Shown: positions 17,177-26,352 of the stretch, piece by piece | Numbering within the stretch: the first letter of the stretch is position 1 | How the letters are laid out: every line of letters starts with the position of its first letter | Assembly (NCBI GenBank): GCA_945915475.1 | Contig: CAMEFI010000016.1 | Location: forward strand, 1-64,000 | Direction of reading: 5' to 3' | Source of the DNA: an uncultured Clostridium sp. | GTDB taxonomy: Bacteria; Bacillota; Clostridia; Lachnospirales; Lachnospiraceae | DNA: 64,000 nt | The notes under the pieces: generated by a model | The model's input: only the letters and a program-made list of their open reading frames with translations | Database searches by the model: none | Told to the model about the DNA's origin: nothing | Program-made: the position numbers and the translations under genes

Positions 17177-18508
17177 ATGAATAAAGATTTGACGGTTGGG
17201 AAACCGGAGACAGTTCTCTGGAAGTTCTGTCTTCCTTTGTTTGGAAGTGTGATTTTTCAACAGTTATACAATATTGCAGACAGTCTGGTGGCAGGCAAGT
17301 TTGTTGGAGAAAATGCATTAGCAGCGGTGGGAAACAGTTATGAGATTACGTTGATTTTCATTGCGTTTGCGTTTGGTTGTAATATTGGTTGTTCGGTTAT
17401 CGTATCGCAGTTGTTCGGTGCAAAACAGTATGGTGAAATGAAAACAGCAGTCTATACAACATTGATTGCAAGTGCCTTTTTGTGTCTGATTCTGATGGTG
17501 TTTGGTATTACAATGGGGGGGACATTACTACAGGTAATTCATACACCGGATAATATTATGCAGGATTCTAAGTTGTATCTGGATATTTATATATGGGGAT
17601 TTCCTTTTTTGCTATTTTATAATATTGCTACCGGAATTTTCTCAGCGTTAGGAGATTCTAAAACACCTTTCATTTTCCTTGCTGTTTCTTCTACAACGAA
17701 TATATTGGTGGATATCTGGTTTGTAAAAGCTTTTAAGATGGGGGTGGCAGGTGTTGCATGGGCAACCTTTCTTTGCCAGGGTATCAGTTGTATTCTTGCA
17801 ATGGTGGTTGTCTTTAGAAGGTTTTATAAGATTAAGTCTGAGGAAAAGACGATAGTATTTTCCTGGCCTGTTCTTGGAAAGATTGCGGGAATAGCAGTTC
17901 CTAGTATTTTGCAGCAAAGCTTTATTTCTGTGGGAAACATTATTATTCAAGGCGTTATCAATGGATTTGGAGCTGGTGTGATTGCAGGTTATTCTGCATC
18001 GGTCAAATTGAATAATCTTGTGATCACATCTTTTACTACGTTGGGAAATGGTATCTCTAACTTTACGGCTCAGAATATTGGGGCAGGGAAACTATCAAGA
18101 GTAAAAGATGGCTTCAAGGCAGGCGTCAAAATGGTATGGATGTTAAGTGTTCCTTTTATACTGTTATATGTGACGGCAGGACAATATCTGGTAACGTTTT
18201 TTGTTGACAAACCATCTGCAGATGCACTGAATACAGGTATTATATTCCTTCGGATCCTGGCGCCATTTTACTTTGTGATATCCGTGAAACTGGTGGCAGA
18301 TGGAATTTTACGAGGTGCAGGACGGATGAGACAGTTCATGGTTGGAACCTTTACGGATCTGATCCTACGTGTGGTACTTGCAGTTGTACTGGCTGGAATG
18401 TTTGGATCCATTGGAATCTGGTGTGCATGGCCGATGGGATGGGGTATTTCTATGTGTATCTCCGTATATTTTTACAGGCGTGGACCATGGAAGAAGCAGG
18501 AAAGGTGA
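17177..18508 (+). CDS. MATE-family multidrug/cation antiporter
   Basis: The 443-residue protein has about 12 membrane helices and the MATE pattern: N-terminal PLFGSVIFQQLYNIADSLVAGKFVG, then ALAAVGNSYEI, and in the second half AAxQNIGAGK-like FTAQNIGAGKLSRVKDG. MATE proteins export organic cations, drugs or metabolites in exchange for Na+ or H+. Substrate is not predictable. The start at 17177 is set by GGAGG (17163-17167) with 9-base spacing; an upstream in-frame ATG at 17087 has no ribosome binding site. The following gene begins 9 bases after its stop and a ZIP transporter comes next, so the three may form one transcript. Confidence 0.9.
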   Translation: MNKDLTVGKPETVLWKFCLPLFGSVIFQQLYNIADSLVAGKFVGENALAAVGNSYEITLIFIAFAFGCNIGCSVIVSQLFGAKQYGEMKTAVYTTLIASAFLCLILMVFGITMGGTLLQVIHTPDNIMQDSKLYLDIYIWGFPFLLFYNIATGIFSALGDSKTPFIFLAVSSTTNILVDIWFVKAFKMGVAGVAWATFLCQGISCILAMVVVFRRFYKIKSEEKTIVFSWPVLGKIAGIAVPSILQQSFISVGNIIIQGVINGFGAGVIAGYSASVKLNNLVITSFTTLGNGISNFTAQNIGAGKLSRVKDGFKAGVKMVWMLSVPFILLYVTAGQYLVTFFVDKPSADALNTGIIFLRILAPFYFVISVKLVADGILRGAGRMRQFMVGTFTDLILRVVLAVVLAGMFGSIGIWCAWPMGWGISMCISVYFYRRGPWKKQER

Positions 18509-18517
18509 GTTGCAGAT

Positions 18518-19048
18518 ATGTTTGAGATGCTAGAAAAGAACATAGTGGATATGATTGAGGAACAGCAGTTGAAACTGGGGTATCTGGCAGAAACGGTACG
18601 GCTCTATTATCCACTTAGTTCTCTGAACAGATTTGTGGGAAGAGATTGTACGGAAGCAGAGATGGAAAAATGCCTTAATGAATTTGCTGTAGAGGTTAGA
18701 GGAAGATTAGGACAACTACAGGTATCAAACAGGGGAAAACGGTTCTGTATTGCAATTCCGCCGGAAGGGGCAGCATATGTTCATGAACATATGGATACAC
18801 ATGGTTTTCTGGCAAGCTTTGTTGAAGTTATAGGAACACATGGGACTACATTGGAGGAGGTTTTGTCGGTTTTTCGGGCATATTCTGATGGTGTGCATAT
18901 AGAAAAAGTGGATAACAATGAATTTGATTATCTGGTATATTTTGAGAATGGGATCCCGGATGATTACCGATATTGTATTACAGAGGAAGGAAACCATATC
19001 ATTTATCACAGATATACTAGAGAAGATTATGAGGAATTTGGATTCTGA
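18518..19048 (+). CDS. DUF3877-like protein, unknown function
   Basis: The 176-residue soluble protein has no signal peptide and no membrane helix. The N-terminal part (IEEQQLKLGYLAETVRLYYPLSSLN) resembles what I recall of the DUF3877 family of Lachnospiraceae; this assignment is from memory and untested. The protein is acidic with a predicted alpha/beta C-terminal half that ends in RYTREDYEEFGF. No catalytic motif is recognisable. It is tightly linked to the MATE exporter (9 bases upstream) and the ZIP transporter (20 bases downstream), which suggests co-expression but not a function. Confidence 0.62.
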   Translation: MFEMLEKNIVDMIEEQQLKLGYLAETVRLYYPLSSLNRFVGRDCTEAEMEKCLNEFAVEVRGRLGQLQVSNRGKRFCIAIPPEGAAYVHEHMDTHGFLASFVEVIGTHGTTLEEVLSVFRAYSDGVHIEKVDNNEFDYLVYFENGIPDDYRYCITEEGNHIIYHRYTREDYEEFGF

Positions 19049-19068
19049 CAGAAAGATGGGAGGAGCAA

Positions 19069-19821
19069 ATGAAGATTTTGTGGATAACTGCCCTTGGTGT
19101 TGGGGGTGCAACAATTGTGGGTTCAATGATTGGTTTTTTCTTTCACGATGTATCCCATAAAGTAAATGATATGATATTGAGTTTTGCGGCAGGTATTATG
19201 TTGGCGGCTGCTGTAATCGGATTAATTTTACCGGCTATGGATTTGGTACAAAGGGGGGAAATGTGGTTGCCGGTTGCCGGGATTTTTGGAGGTGCGCTGT
19301 TCCTAAATGCAATGGATAGACTGACCCCGCATTTGCATAAATTATCCGGGGTGGATATGGAGAAACATGAACATAATAAAAATCTGGATGGAGCTCTATT
19401 ATTCATGCTTGCAGTGGCCATCCATAACCTGCCGGAGGGAATGGCAGCGGGAGTTGGTTTCGCGGGAGAAAATACCAAAGCAGCAATGACAGTTGCGGTG
19501 GGAATTGCATTACAGAATATTCCGGAAGGTATTATTACGGTATCTCCGCTTATTATGGCCGGAGTGAAGCGGAAACGGGCATTTTTTCTTGGCACAGTGA
19601 CAGCAATGATCGAAGTGCTGGGAACTGTTGTCGGATATTCATTAGCGGGAATATCGCAAAAGATTCTTCCACTTGCACTGGCATTTGCCGGTGGAACCAT
19701 GCTTTATATTATCAGTGATGAAATGATACCGGAAACCCATAGTCATGGCTATGAAAGGGTAGCAACTTATTCGTTACTTTTGGGACTCGTACTGATGCTT
19801 GTTATGGATGCGGTTATGTAA
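19069..19821 (+). CDS. ZIP-family divalent metal transporter
   Basis: The 250-residue membrane protein has eight predicted helices. The ZIP signature is present in helices IV and V: HNLPEGMAAGVGF and then ALQNIPEGIITVSPL, with His, Asn and Glu as metal ligands in known ZIP structures. A short histidine-containing loop (DMEKHEHNKN) precedes helix IV. The family moves Zn2+, Fe2+ or Mn2+ into the cytosol, sometimes in a ZupT or GufA-like manner. GGGAGGAG is a good ribosome binding site for the ATG at 19069. It is the last gene of the MATE-DUF3877-ZIP run; no strong terminator is seen before the radical SAM gene. Confidence 0.92.
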   Translation: MKILWITALGVGGATIVGSMIGFFFHDVSHKVNDMILSFAAGIMLAAAVIGLILPAMDLVQRGEMWLPVAGIFGGALFLNAMDRLTPHLHKLSGVDMEKHEHNKNLDGALLFMLAVAIHNLPEGMAAGVGFAGENTKAAMTVAVGIALQNIPEGIITVSPLIMAGVKRKRAFFLGTVTAMIEVLGTVVGYSLAGISQKILPLALAFAGGTMLYIISDEMIPETHSHGYERVATYSLLLGLVLMLVMDAVM

Positions 19822-19974
19822 GAAGTTATGTTGGAAGGGCCATCCGAAAGGATTGTGTTTTTTCCAATTTTTATCCTTTACTCCTTGATTAAATGATAAT
19901 AATATGATAAATTAGATAAAGAACAAATGTTCGGAACTCATGTTTGTAAGGAATTTTTTCAAAGGAGCAGGGAT

Positions 19975-21369
19975 ATGACAATAATTGATAGTTTATCATT
20001 AGAGGAAAAGCTTAGGATTCTTGCAGATGGAGCCAAGTATGATGTGGCTTGCACTTCAAGTGGAGTAGAACGGAAGGGAAAGACTGGAGTTACCGGTAAT
20101 ACAGAAGCGTGCGGAATATGTCACAGTTTTGCTGCGGATGGAAGATGTGTATCTCTTTTGAAGATTTTATATACCAATGAGTGTATCTATGACTGCAGAT
20201 ACTGTGTGAATCGGAAGTCAAATGATACATTACGGACATCCTTTACACCGGAAGAAGTGTGTGAATTGACTATGCAGTTTTATCGCAGGAATTATATTGA
20301 AGGATTGTTTTTAAGTTCAGGGATAAGGAAGAATCCAACACAGACTATGGAAGAGATATATACTGCATTAAGGATGCTTCGGGAAGAGTATCATTTTAAT
20401 GGGTACATACATGTGAAGGCAATTCCGGGAGCAGCACCTGAAGTGATTGAGATGGTGGGTTATTTAGCAGACCGTATGAGTACGAATATAGAGCTTCCAA
20501 CAACGGAAGGGCTACGGGAATTGGCACCTAATAAGACACGGAAGAATATATTATCTCCTATCAGGCAGATTCAGAACCGAATTGGGGAGGGACATAGTGG
20601 AATTCATCGGATTGGAAGCAACCGGCAGGATTTTATGCTGCATAATGAGAGTACGTATTCTCTGATGGAGAAGCAGACGAATTCTCTTGTGGTTCCGCCG
20701 AAGAATCGGAAGAACTTTGTTCCGGCAGGGCAGAGTACACAAATGATTGTGGGAGCAACGCCGGAGAATGATTATCAGATTTTGTCCGTTGCACAGGCAC
20801 TTTATAGACAATTTGATTTGAAGAGAGTATTTTATTCTGCATATATAGCGCTGAACGATGATAGTAAGCTGCCTGCGGTTGGAACAAAACCACCGGTGCT
20901 ACGGGAACATCGACTATACCAGGCGGATTGGCTGTTGCGGTTTTATGGATTTGAAGCGGAGGAATTATTGACAGAAGATCGACCGAATTTTAATGTGTAT
21001 TTAGATCCGAAATGTGAGTGGGCATTGAGGCATCTGGAGTTGTTTCCTGTGGAGATTAATAAGGCATCTTATGCCATGTTATTGCGTGTTCCGGGGATTG
21101 GCGTCAAGTCTGCAAGAAGAATTGTGATGGCAAGACGTAGTATCAATTTAACATTTGAGAGTCTGAAACGAATAGGTGTTGTATTGAAGAGAGCACATTA
21201 TTTTGTCACCTGTGGTGGAAAGATGATGTACCATACAAAGATAGATGAGGATTATATTACCAGGCATATTTTGGAATTGGATCATAAGAAGAATTGGGAA
21301 CTGGAGTATGATGTGGCGTTCCGGCAACTCAGTCTTTTTGATGATATGGGGTTGAAGAGGCAGGCATAG
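19975..21369 (+). CDS. Radical SAM protein of the putative DNA modification/repair type
   Basis: The 464-residue protein has the radical SAM cluster motif C-x3-C-x2-C (ECIYDCRYC) near residue 72, preceded by a second cysteine group (ACGICHSFAADGRC). The core is followed by typical segments (LFLSSGI, GYIHVKAIPGA, NIELPT). A C-terminal helix-hairpin-helix (VPGIGVKSARRIVMARR) suggests DNA contact. This matches the family described as a putative DNA modification/repair radical SAM protein (TIGR03916), often paired with a TIGR03915 protein, exactly as here. The reaction is unknown. The start at 19975 follows AAAGGAGC with good spacing; in-frame codons from 19927 lack a ribosome binding site. Confidence 0.87.
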   Translation: MTIIDSLSLEEKLRILADGAKYDVACTSSGVERKGKTGVTGNTEACGICHSFAADGRCVSLLKILYTNECIYDCRYCVNRKSNDTLRTSFTPEEVCELTMQFYRRNYIEGLFLSSGIRKNPTQTMEEIYTALRMLREEYHFNGYIHVKAIPGAAPEVIEMVGYLADRMSTNIELPTTEGLRELAPNKTRKNILSPIRQIQNRIGEGHSGIHRIGSNRQDFMLHNESTYSLMEKQTNSLVVPPKNRKNFVPAGQSTQMIVGATPENDYQILSVAQALYRQFDLKRVFYSAYIALNDDSKLPAVGTKPPVLREHRLYQADWLLRFYGFEAEELLTEDRPNFNVYLDPKCEWALRHLELFPVEINKASYAMLLRVPGIGVKSARRIVMARRSINLTFESLKRIGVVLKRAHYFVTCGGKMMYHTKIDEDYITRHILELDHKKNWELEYDVAFRQLSLFDDMGLKRQA

Positions 21370-21403
21370 TCAGCAATTTGTTTGTGAAAGGAAGAAAGAA
21401 GTC

Positions 21404-22165
21404 ATGGAGAATTGTGTTGTATACTTGTGTGAAGATACACCGGATGGCATTTTTACTGCTATATATGATGCATGGTCGGCGAGAATTCCGGATGAACGGC
21501 TTGGAATCCGTGTGGATAAGAATGATACATTGCAGTTCTTTACAGATTATGTTCGTGTGCAGGCAGACGCAGAGAAGGCGGTGAAGGTTGCAAGGTCGGT
21601 CAGTACCAAGATTGGATGGGAAGCATATGATATGATATACAAAGCGGCCCTTTCCTATGAAGATGATAAGGTAGATGTGATATATCATTTTCTGAAGATG
21701 GGTTTTCATTACGGGGCGGACGTTGTAAATATGCATGGATCGGATGTGGTTTGCAGGATATTTGAGTTGAGCAGAAATGTATCCAATGAAGCTCATCTGT
21801 TTCGTGAATTTATTCGTTTTCAGGAGTCAAAAGAGGGAGTGCTGATTGCCCGTATCAAGCCTAAGAATCAAATACTCCCCATGGTTGCGGAACATTTTTC
21901 AGATCGTTTTCCGGGAGAGAATTTTGTCATATTAGATGAGATACATAATATGGGATTATTTCATGAAAGTAACAGACAATGGTATCTTTCCTGGCTTACG
22001 GGAGAAGAGTTGGAAGGTATCTGGGAGTGTGGGCGGCATGAGAAGTACGAGGAACTTTGGAAGACTTTTTTTAAGACAATCGCTATTGAACAAAGACAGA
22101 ATGCTACATGTCAACGGAATCACTGTTCATTAAGGTATCGGGATTATATGGTTGAGTTCCATTAG
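21404..22165 (+). CDS. TIGR03915-family protein, partner of the radical SAM enzyme
   Basis: The 253-residue soluble protein starts with VVYLCEDTPDGIFTAIYDAW and contains GADVVNMHGSDVVCRIFELSRNVSNEAHLFREFIRF and later FVILDEIHNMGLFHE. This pattern is that of the DUF4130/TIGR03915 family, annotated as probable DNA metabolism or repair and found next to the radical SAM family above. In some proteobacteria the domain is fused to a uracil-DNA-glycosylase-superfamily domain; no such fusion is present here. The gene begins 34 bases after the radical SAM stop on the same strand, so the two are very likely one operon. No catalytic residues can be assigned by eye. Confidence 0.83.
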   Translation: MENCVVYLCEDTPDGIFTAIYDAWSARIPDERLGIRVDKNDTLQFFTDYVRVQADAEKAVKVARSVSTKIGWEAYDMIYKAALSYEDDKVDVIYHFLKMGFHYGADVVNMHGSDVVCRIFELSRNVSNEAHLFREFIRFQESKEGVLIARIKPKNQILPMVAEHFSDRFPGENFVILDEIHNMGLFHESNRQWYLSWLTGEELEGIWECGRHEKYEELWKTFFKTIAIEQRQNATCQRNHCSLRYRDYMVEFH

Positions 22166-22255
22166 AAAGGGAAAATATGAATTGACATAATGCCTAATAT
22201 AATTGTGCAATATGAACAAAATGTTTTTTACTTAGAATTTTCGGAAATAAAATTG

Positions 22256-22284
22256 TTGATTATTACTAAAATGAGTGGTATAAT
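22256..22284 (+). promoter_or_regulatory. Sigma-A promoter for the small gene at 22337
   Basis: TTGATT (22256-22261), 17-bp spacer, TATAAT (22279-22284). Confidence 0.65.
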
Positions 22285-22336
22285 ATGCACATAAGAATAC
22301 AAGAGCTTATTGCTTAGTGAGAAAAGGGGTGTACAT

Positions 22337-22564
22337 ATGGGATTATTTGGTAAGAAAGAAGAAAAGAATTATATTGTATTTGATTATTATTCTGGGGATG
22401 CAGTTGCTGCATGTACCACGAAAGAAGTGAAGCAGATAACTCAGGTACAGCCCAATGCACAGTTTATGGAATGTAATTCTTATGAGTTCTTTAAATTCAA
22501 AGAGCATAAGATTTTACCGGATGATGCGGATAAAAGACCCAAGCTGAACGCTAAGCAGTTATAA
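22337..22564 (+). CDS. Small conserved-looking cytosolic protein, unknown function
   Basis: This is a 75-residue protein without signal peptide or membrane helix, not recognised as a named family. It begins with MGLFGKKEEKN, a start common in small peripheral proteins, then has a mixed beta-alpha pattern (NYIVFDYYSGDAVAAC, FMECNSYEFFKF) and a basic C-terminal tail. The start at 22337 has AAAGGGG with good spacing. It has its own promoter and a strong terminator, so it forms a single-gene unit, which supports that it is expressed. Function cannot be inferred. Confidence 0.65.
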   Translation: MGLFGKKEEKNYIVFDYYSGDAVAACTTKEVKQITQVQPNAQFMECNSYEFFKFKEHKILPDDADKRPKLNAKQL

Positions 22565-22598
22565 TGTGAATGTTTCTTTATCTTGTTTTTCTCCTCAA

Positions 22599-22671
22599 AG
22601 GGGCAGATTGTTGTGAATGAGTAGATTATGGTCTACTTGTTAATTTGGCGGCAATTCTGCCCCTCCTTTTT
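22599..22671 (+). terminator. Terminator with nested hairpin after the small gene
   Basis: The arms AGGGGCAGA (22599-22607) and TCTGCCCCT (22656-22664) enclose an inner hairpin GTAGA/TCTAC (22621-22636) and are followed by T-rich sequence. Confidence 0.78.
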
Positions 22672-22735
22672 AATAATTTTTTCGTGTTGCTTTTTATATT
22701 GTCATAGATTATAATAAGACTGTCCTTTTGTCTAG

Positions 22736-22763
22736 TTTACTTTTATGGTAGGTTATGTATAAT
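22736..22763 (+). promoter_or_regulatory. Likely promoter of the HD-GYP/BMP operon
   Basis: TTTACT (22736-22741), 16-bp spacer, TATAAT (22758-22763). The -10 is perfect and the -35 is weak. Confidence 0.5.
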
Positions 22764-22796
22764 ATTTATGGATAAGATAATAATGAGGTGCGAAGG

Positions 22797-25700
22797 ATGA
22801 AACTAAGGAAGAACTATCAGATATTTTTGTTTGTTGTGGGATGTATTCTGATTAATTATGTTGGCAAGATGATTGCGGATGTGTATAAGATGCCGCTCTG
22901 GCTGGACTCGGTTGGAACTGTAATTACGGCATATGTTCTAGGTCCTTTTTGTGGTGCAGTTGTGGGTGCTACCGTTAACATTATTTACAGTTTGCATTCT
23001 CAGACAGCATTATTTTATGGAATAACTAATGTTATGGTGGGAATTGTAGTTGGAATCTGTGCAAAGAAAGGTTTTTTTGACAATCTTTTTCGTGCATTAT
23101 CAGCGGCTTTTCTGATAACAATTCTTTCTGTTGTGATATCGGCACCGTTAAATTTTCTTTTTGCAGATGGTTCCACTGGCAATATATGGGGAGATGGTGT
23201 GGCCGATTTTCTGCAGGAATTAGGGTGGAATCGAATAATCAGTCAAATTACAGGTGAATTCTATCTGGATTTTCTAGATAAGGTCTTAACAATATTATTG
23301 TTATTTGCAGTGGTACAGATCATCCGTAAAAGGAGAAAGCAGAGTGAATCATCAGTTCACAGTATGATTTCTCTGTTTCTTGTGATGGCTTTTTTTTCTG
23401 CTTTAATGCCGTATAACAGGGTACAGGCAAAGATTGGAATGAAGAATGATAAGGTGGATGATTACGATTTTCAACGTTATATTCAGACGATCTATAACGG
23501 AGAAAATGGTCTGTTAGGCGGTATGTCGAATGATATTGCCCAGACCAAAGACGGAGTCTTGTGGATTGGAACTTATGGTGGATTGTATCGTTACAGTGGT
23601 AATGGATTTCAATGGATGAATGAATTTGAATCTGTGAAAACAGTGAATTGTTTGTATACAGATGAGGCAGGACGACTTTGGATTGGAACGAACGATAACG
23701 GTTTATCTATATGTATCAATCAGACTATTTCCAATGTGGTGAATAGTAACGATGGTCTTCCGTCCAATGCTGTTCGCTGTATTACTGAGAATTCAGAAGG
23801 ATATTATTATGTAGGAACAACGGATAGTCTGGTTGTTATGATGTTATCCGGTGGTCTGAAAGTATATGATACGATACCGGAAATTGTATATGCGGATGAT
23901 ATTTCTGCGGATTCGAATGGTAATATTGCTACGGTTACGAATGAAGGAGATTTGTATCTCGTACAGGGAACGGAAATTGTTTCTCATAAAGTGATGAAAA
24001 GAGAGGGAGAATCATACAATTGTTGTATTTTTGATGATGAAGGTAACCTGTATGTGGGAACCTCTTCTAATATTGTAGAGGTTTATCAGGTATCCGGAAA
24101 AGATATGAAACAGGTATCTGAAGTGGATTGTGGCAATCTGACAGAAATTAATTCACTTAATATGTCAGACAACAATACCCTATTTATATGTGCAGATAAT
24201 GGAGTAGGTTATCTGGATACAACGGGCAGTTTTTGCTCTATTGATACAGGAAAATTCAATAGTTCCATTGATCATGTTTTGTTCGATTATCAGGGTAATC
24301 TATGGTTTACTTCTTCCCGGCTTGGTTTGCTTCGTCTGTGCCCATCTGTTTTTTCGGAGATCTATGATGAAGCAGGATTATCAGAGAATGTTGTAAATAC
24401 TATTACAAAATGGAATGGTTATCTGTATTTCGGTACAGATAACGGGTTAGATGTTGTTGATGAGAATTACATCGTGTCCCAAGACAACGCAATCGCAAAG
24501 GAGTTAGAGGGCGCCAGAATCCGATGCCTGATGGTAGATTCAGATAATTGTTTATGGATATGTACTTCTGACAGAGGAGTTTTGAAAGTATCCGATAACA
24601 ATACCATGCAGTATTTTGACAGTACGAATGGTGCCTTGGGAGACAAGTTCCGCTCTGTCATAGAAACCAGGGACGGAACCATTTTAGCAGCAGGAGATTC
24701 AGGGATTACTTTTATCAAGGGAACGAAGGTATACGATACCATTGGCTTTGCAGATGGTCTTATCAACCCGAAAGTACTGACACTTTGTGAGAGAGAAGAT
24801 GGAAGTATTCTTGCGGGAACGGATGGAAATGGAATTGCAATCATTAAGGATGGAAAAGTGTTGGATACTTTGAAACAGGAGAACGGATTAAGCTCTGAGA
24901 TTATCTTAAGAATTGTCCCTGATTCAGAGGGTAACGGATTGTTTGTTGTTACCGGAAATGGATTGTGTTACATGGATAAGAACGATGATATTCGCATTTT
25001 AGAGAATTTTCCATACTATAATAACTATGATCTTGTGGAAGGGGAGCATGGAGAGTTATTTGTATCGGGATCAGCAGGCATTTACGTAGTGGATAAGAGG
25101 GATCTGCTGGCAGGAAAGGAAGTCTCCTATGAGTTGCTGGATGTAAAAAAAGGTCTTCGGTTAGGACTGACACCCAATTCATGGAATTATATTGATGAGG
25201 ACAGTAATCTGTATCTATCCGGGGATAGAGGGGTTATTAGTATGAACATGAATCGGTACGATATTTCTGAAAGATCTTATCGTATGTTGTTACAGGAGAT
25301 TAAAGTGGATGGAGAAAGTGTTTATGTAGAAAAAGGGGAAACTACCAACATACCGGCAGGCTCTGAAAAAATTGAGATTATTCCGGAGGTTGTGAATTAT
25401 TCCATTAATGATCCTAGTATCCGTATTTGGTTAGAAGGATTTGATAAGGATGCAAAAGTAGTGGACCAAAGTGGTTTGAAGAGTATTGTATATACGAATC
25501 TTCCTTCCGGGGAATATATTTTTCATATTGGGGTTCTGGATAGTAAGACAGGCGGTGTGATTGCAGAAAATACATATTCCATCATGAAAGAAAAGGAGAT
25601 ATATGAGAATTGGTGGTTCCGGTTCTATGTGGGAGCCATTGCCGTGATTCTGATTTCTTATCTTACGTGGTTGTTTTTCCGGACTCAGATACAAAAAACT

Positions 25701-26351
25701 CTTCGTATGCAGAAGATGGAATTAGAGTATACTAGACGTCAGGTGCAAATGGGCAACGAAACAATTATGACAATTGCACAGGCAGTGGATGCCAAAGACG
25801 AAAATACAAGTCAGCATTCTGTGAGAGTTTCTGAGTACTCTGTACTGATTGCAAGAAAGCTTGGTTATAGCGAGGAAGAATGTGAAGAGCTTCGAAAGAT
25901 TGCTACCCTGCATGATATTGGAAAGATTGGTATACCGGACAGTGTATTGAACAAACCGGAAAAGCTGACGGATGAAGAATATGAGATTATGAAGTCACAT
26001 GTAGTGCGTGGGGCGGAGATACTCAGAAATTTCTCACTTATAGATAATGTAACAGATGGTGCGTTATATCATCATGAGCGATATGACGGGAAAGGGTATG
26101 TCCATGGTTTGAAAGGAGAAGAGATTCCTCTGAATGCAAGGATTATTGGTATTGCAGATGCATTTGATGCCATGACTGCAAACCGTGTCTATCGTAAGAA
26201 ATTGGATCTTGGTCATGTGTTGGAAGAACTGAAAAAAGGAAGAGGAACACAGTTTGATCCTAAGATTGTAGATATCTTCTTAGGTCTGATTGGAGATGGA
26301 ACCATTGATGTGAGTCGGATATATGGGGAATCTGCGGGTAAGGAGTGTTGA
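22797..26351 (+). CDS. Multidomain membrane receptor: S-component-like helices, beta-propellers, Y_Y_Y and HD-GYP
   Basis: The 1184-residue protein combines several parts. Residues ~1-190 form five or six membrane helices resembling an ECF-transporter S component (MPLWLDSVGTVITAYVLGP). Residues ~220-830 hold at least twelve propeller-type strands (LWIGTYGGL, LYFGTDNGL, ILAGTDGNGI), probably two regulator-type propellers outside the cell. A Y_Y_Y-like module (~850-930) and one membrane helix (~950) lead to a cytosolic HD-GYP domain: HDIGKIGIPD (His-Asp ~1038), HHERYDGKGY, GIADAFDAMT. HD-GYP domains hydrolyse cyclic di-GMP. The GYP proline is replaced by Val. This looks like a one-protein sensor with phosphodiesterase output. 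The ATG at 22797 is preferred over the GTG at 22788. The BMP gene starts 1 base after its stop. Confidence 0.85.
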   Translation: MKLRKNYQIFLFVVGCILINYVGKMIADVYKMPLWLDSVGTVITAYVLGPFCGAVVGATVNIIYSLHSQTALFYGITNVMVGIVVGICAKKGFFDNLFRALSAAFLITILSVVISAPLNFLFADGSTGNIWGDGVADFLQELGWNRIISQITGEFYLDFLDKVLTILLLFAVVQIIRKRRKQSESSVHSMISLFLVMAFFSALMPYNRVQAKIGMKNDKVDDYDFQRYIQTIYNGENGLLGGMSNDIAQTKDGVLWIGTYGGLYRYSGNGFQWMNEFESVKTVNCLYTDEAGRLWIGTNDNGLSICINQTISNVVNSNDGLPSNAVRCITENSEGYYYVGTTDSLVVMMLSGGLKVYDTIPEIVYADDISADSNGNIATVTNEGDLYLVQGTEIVSHKVMKREGESYNCCIFDDEGNLYVGTSSNIVEVYQVSGKDMKQVSEVDCGNLTEINSLNMSDNNTLFICADNGVGYLDTTGSFCSIDTGKFNSSIDHVLFDYQGNLWFTSSRLGLLRLCPSVFSEIYDEAGLSENVVNTITKWNGYLYFGTDNGLDVVDENYIVSQDNAIAKELEGARIRCLMVDSDNCLWICTSDRGVLKVSDNNTMQYFDSTNGALGDKFRSVIETRDGTILAAGDSGITFIKGTKVYDTIGFADGLINPKVLTLCEREDGSILAGTDGNGIAIIKDGKVLDTLKQENGLSSEIILRIVPDSEGNGLFVVTGNGLCYMDKNDDIRILENFPYYNNYDLVEGEHGELFVSGSAGIYVVDKRDLLAGKEVSYELLDVKKGLRLGLTPNSWNYIDEDSNLYLSGDRGVISMNMNRYDISERSYRMLLQEIKVDGESVYVEKGETTNIPAGSEKIEIIPEVVNYSINDPSIRIWLEGFDKDAKVVDQSGLKSIVYTNLPSGEYIFHIGVLDSKTGGVIAENTYSIMKEKEIYENWWFRFYVGAIAVILISYLTWLFFRTQIQKTLRMQKMELEYTRRQVQMGNETIMTIAQAVDAKDENTSQHSVRVSEYSVLIARKLGYSEEECEELRKIATLHDIGKIGIPDSVLNKPEKLTDEEYEIMKSHVVRGAEILRNFSLIDNVTDGALYHHERYDGKGYVHGLKGEEIPLNARIIGIADAFDAMTANRVYRKKLDLGHVLEELKKGRGTQFDPKIVDIFLGLIGDGTIDVSRIYGESAGKEC

Positions 26352-26352
26352 A

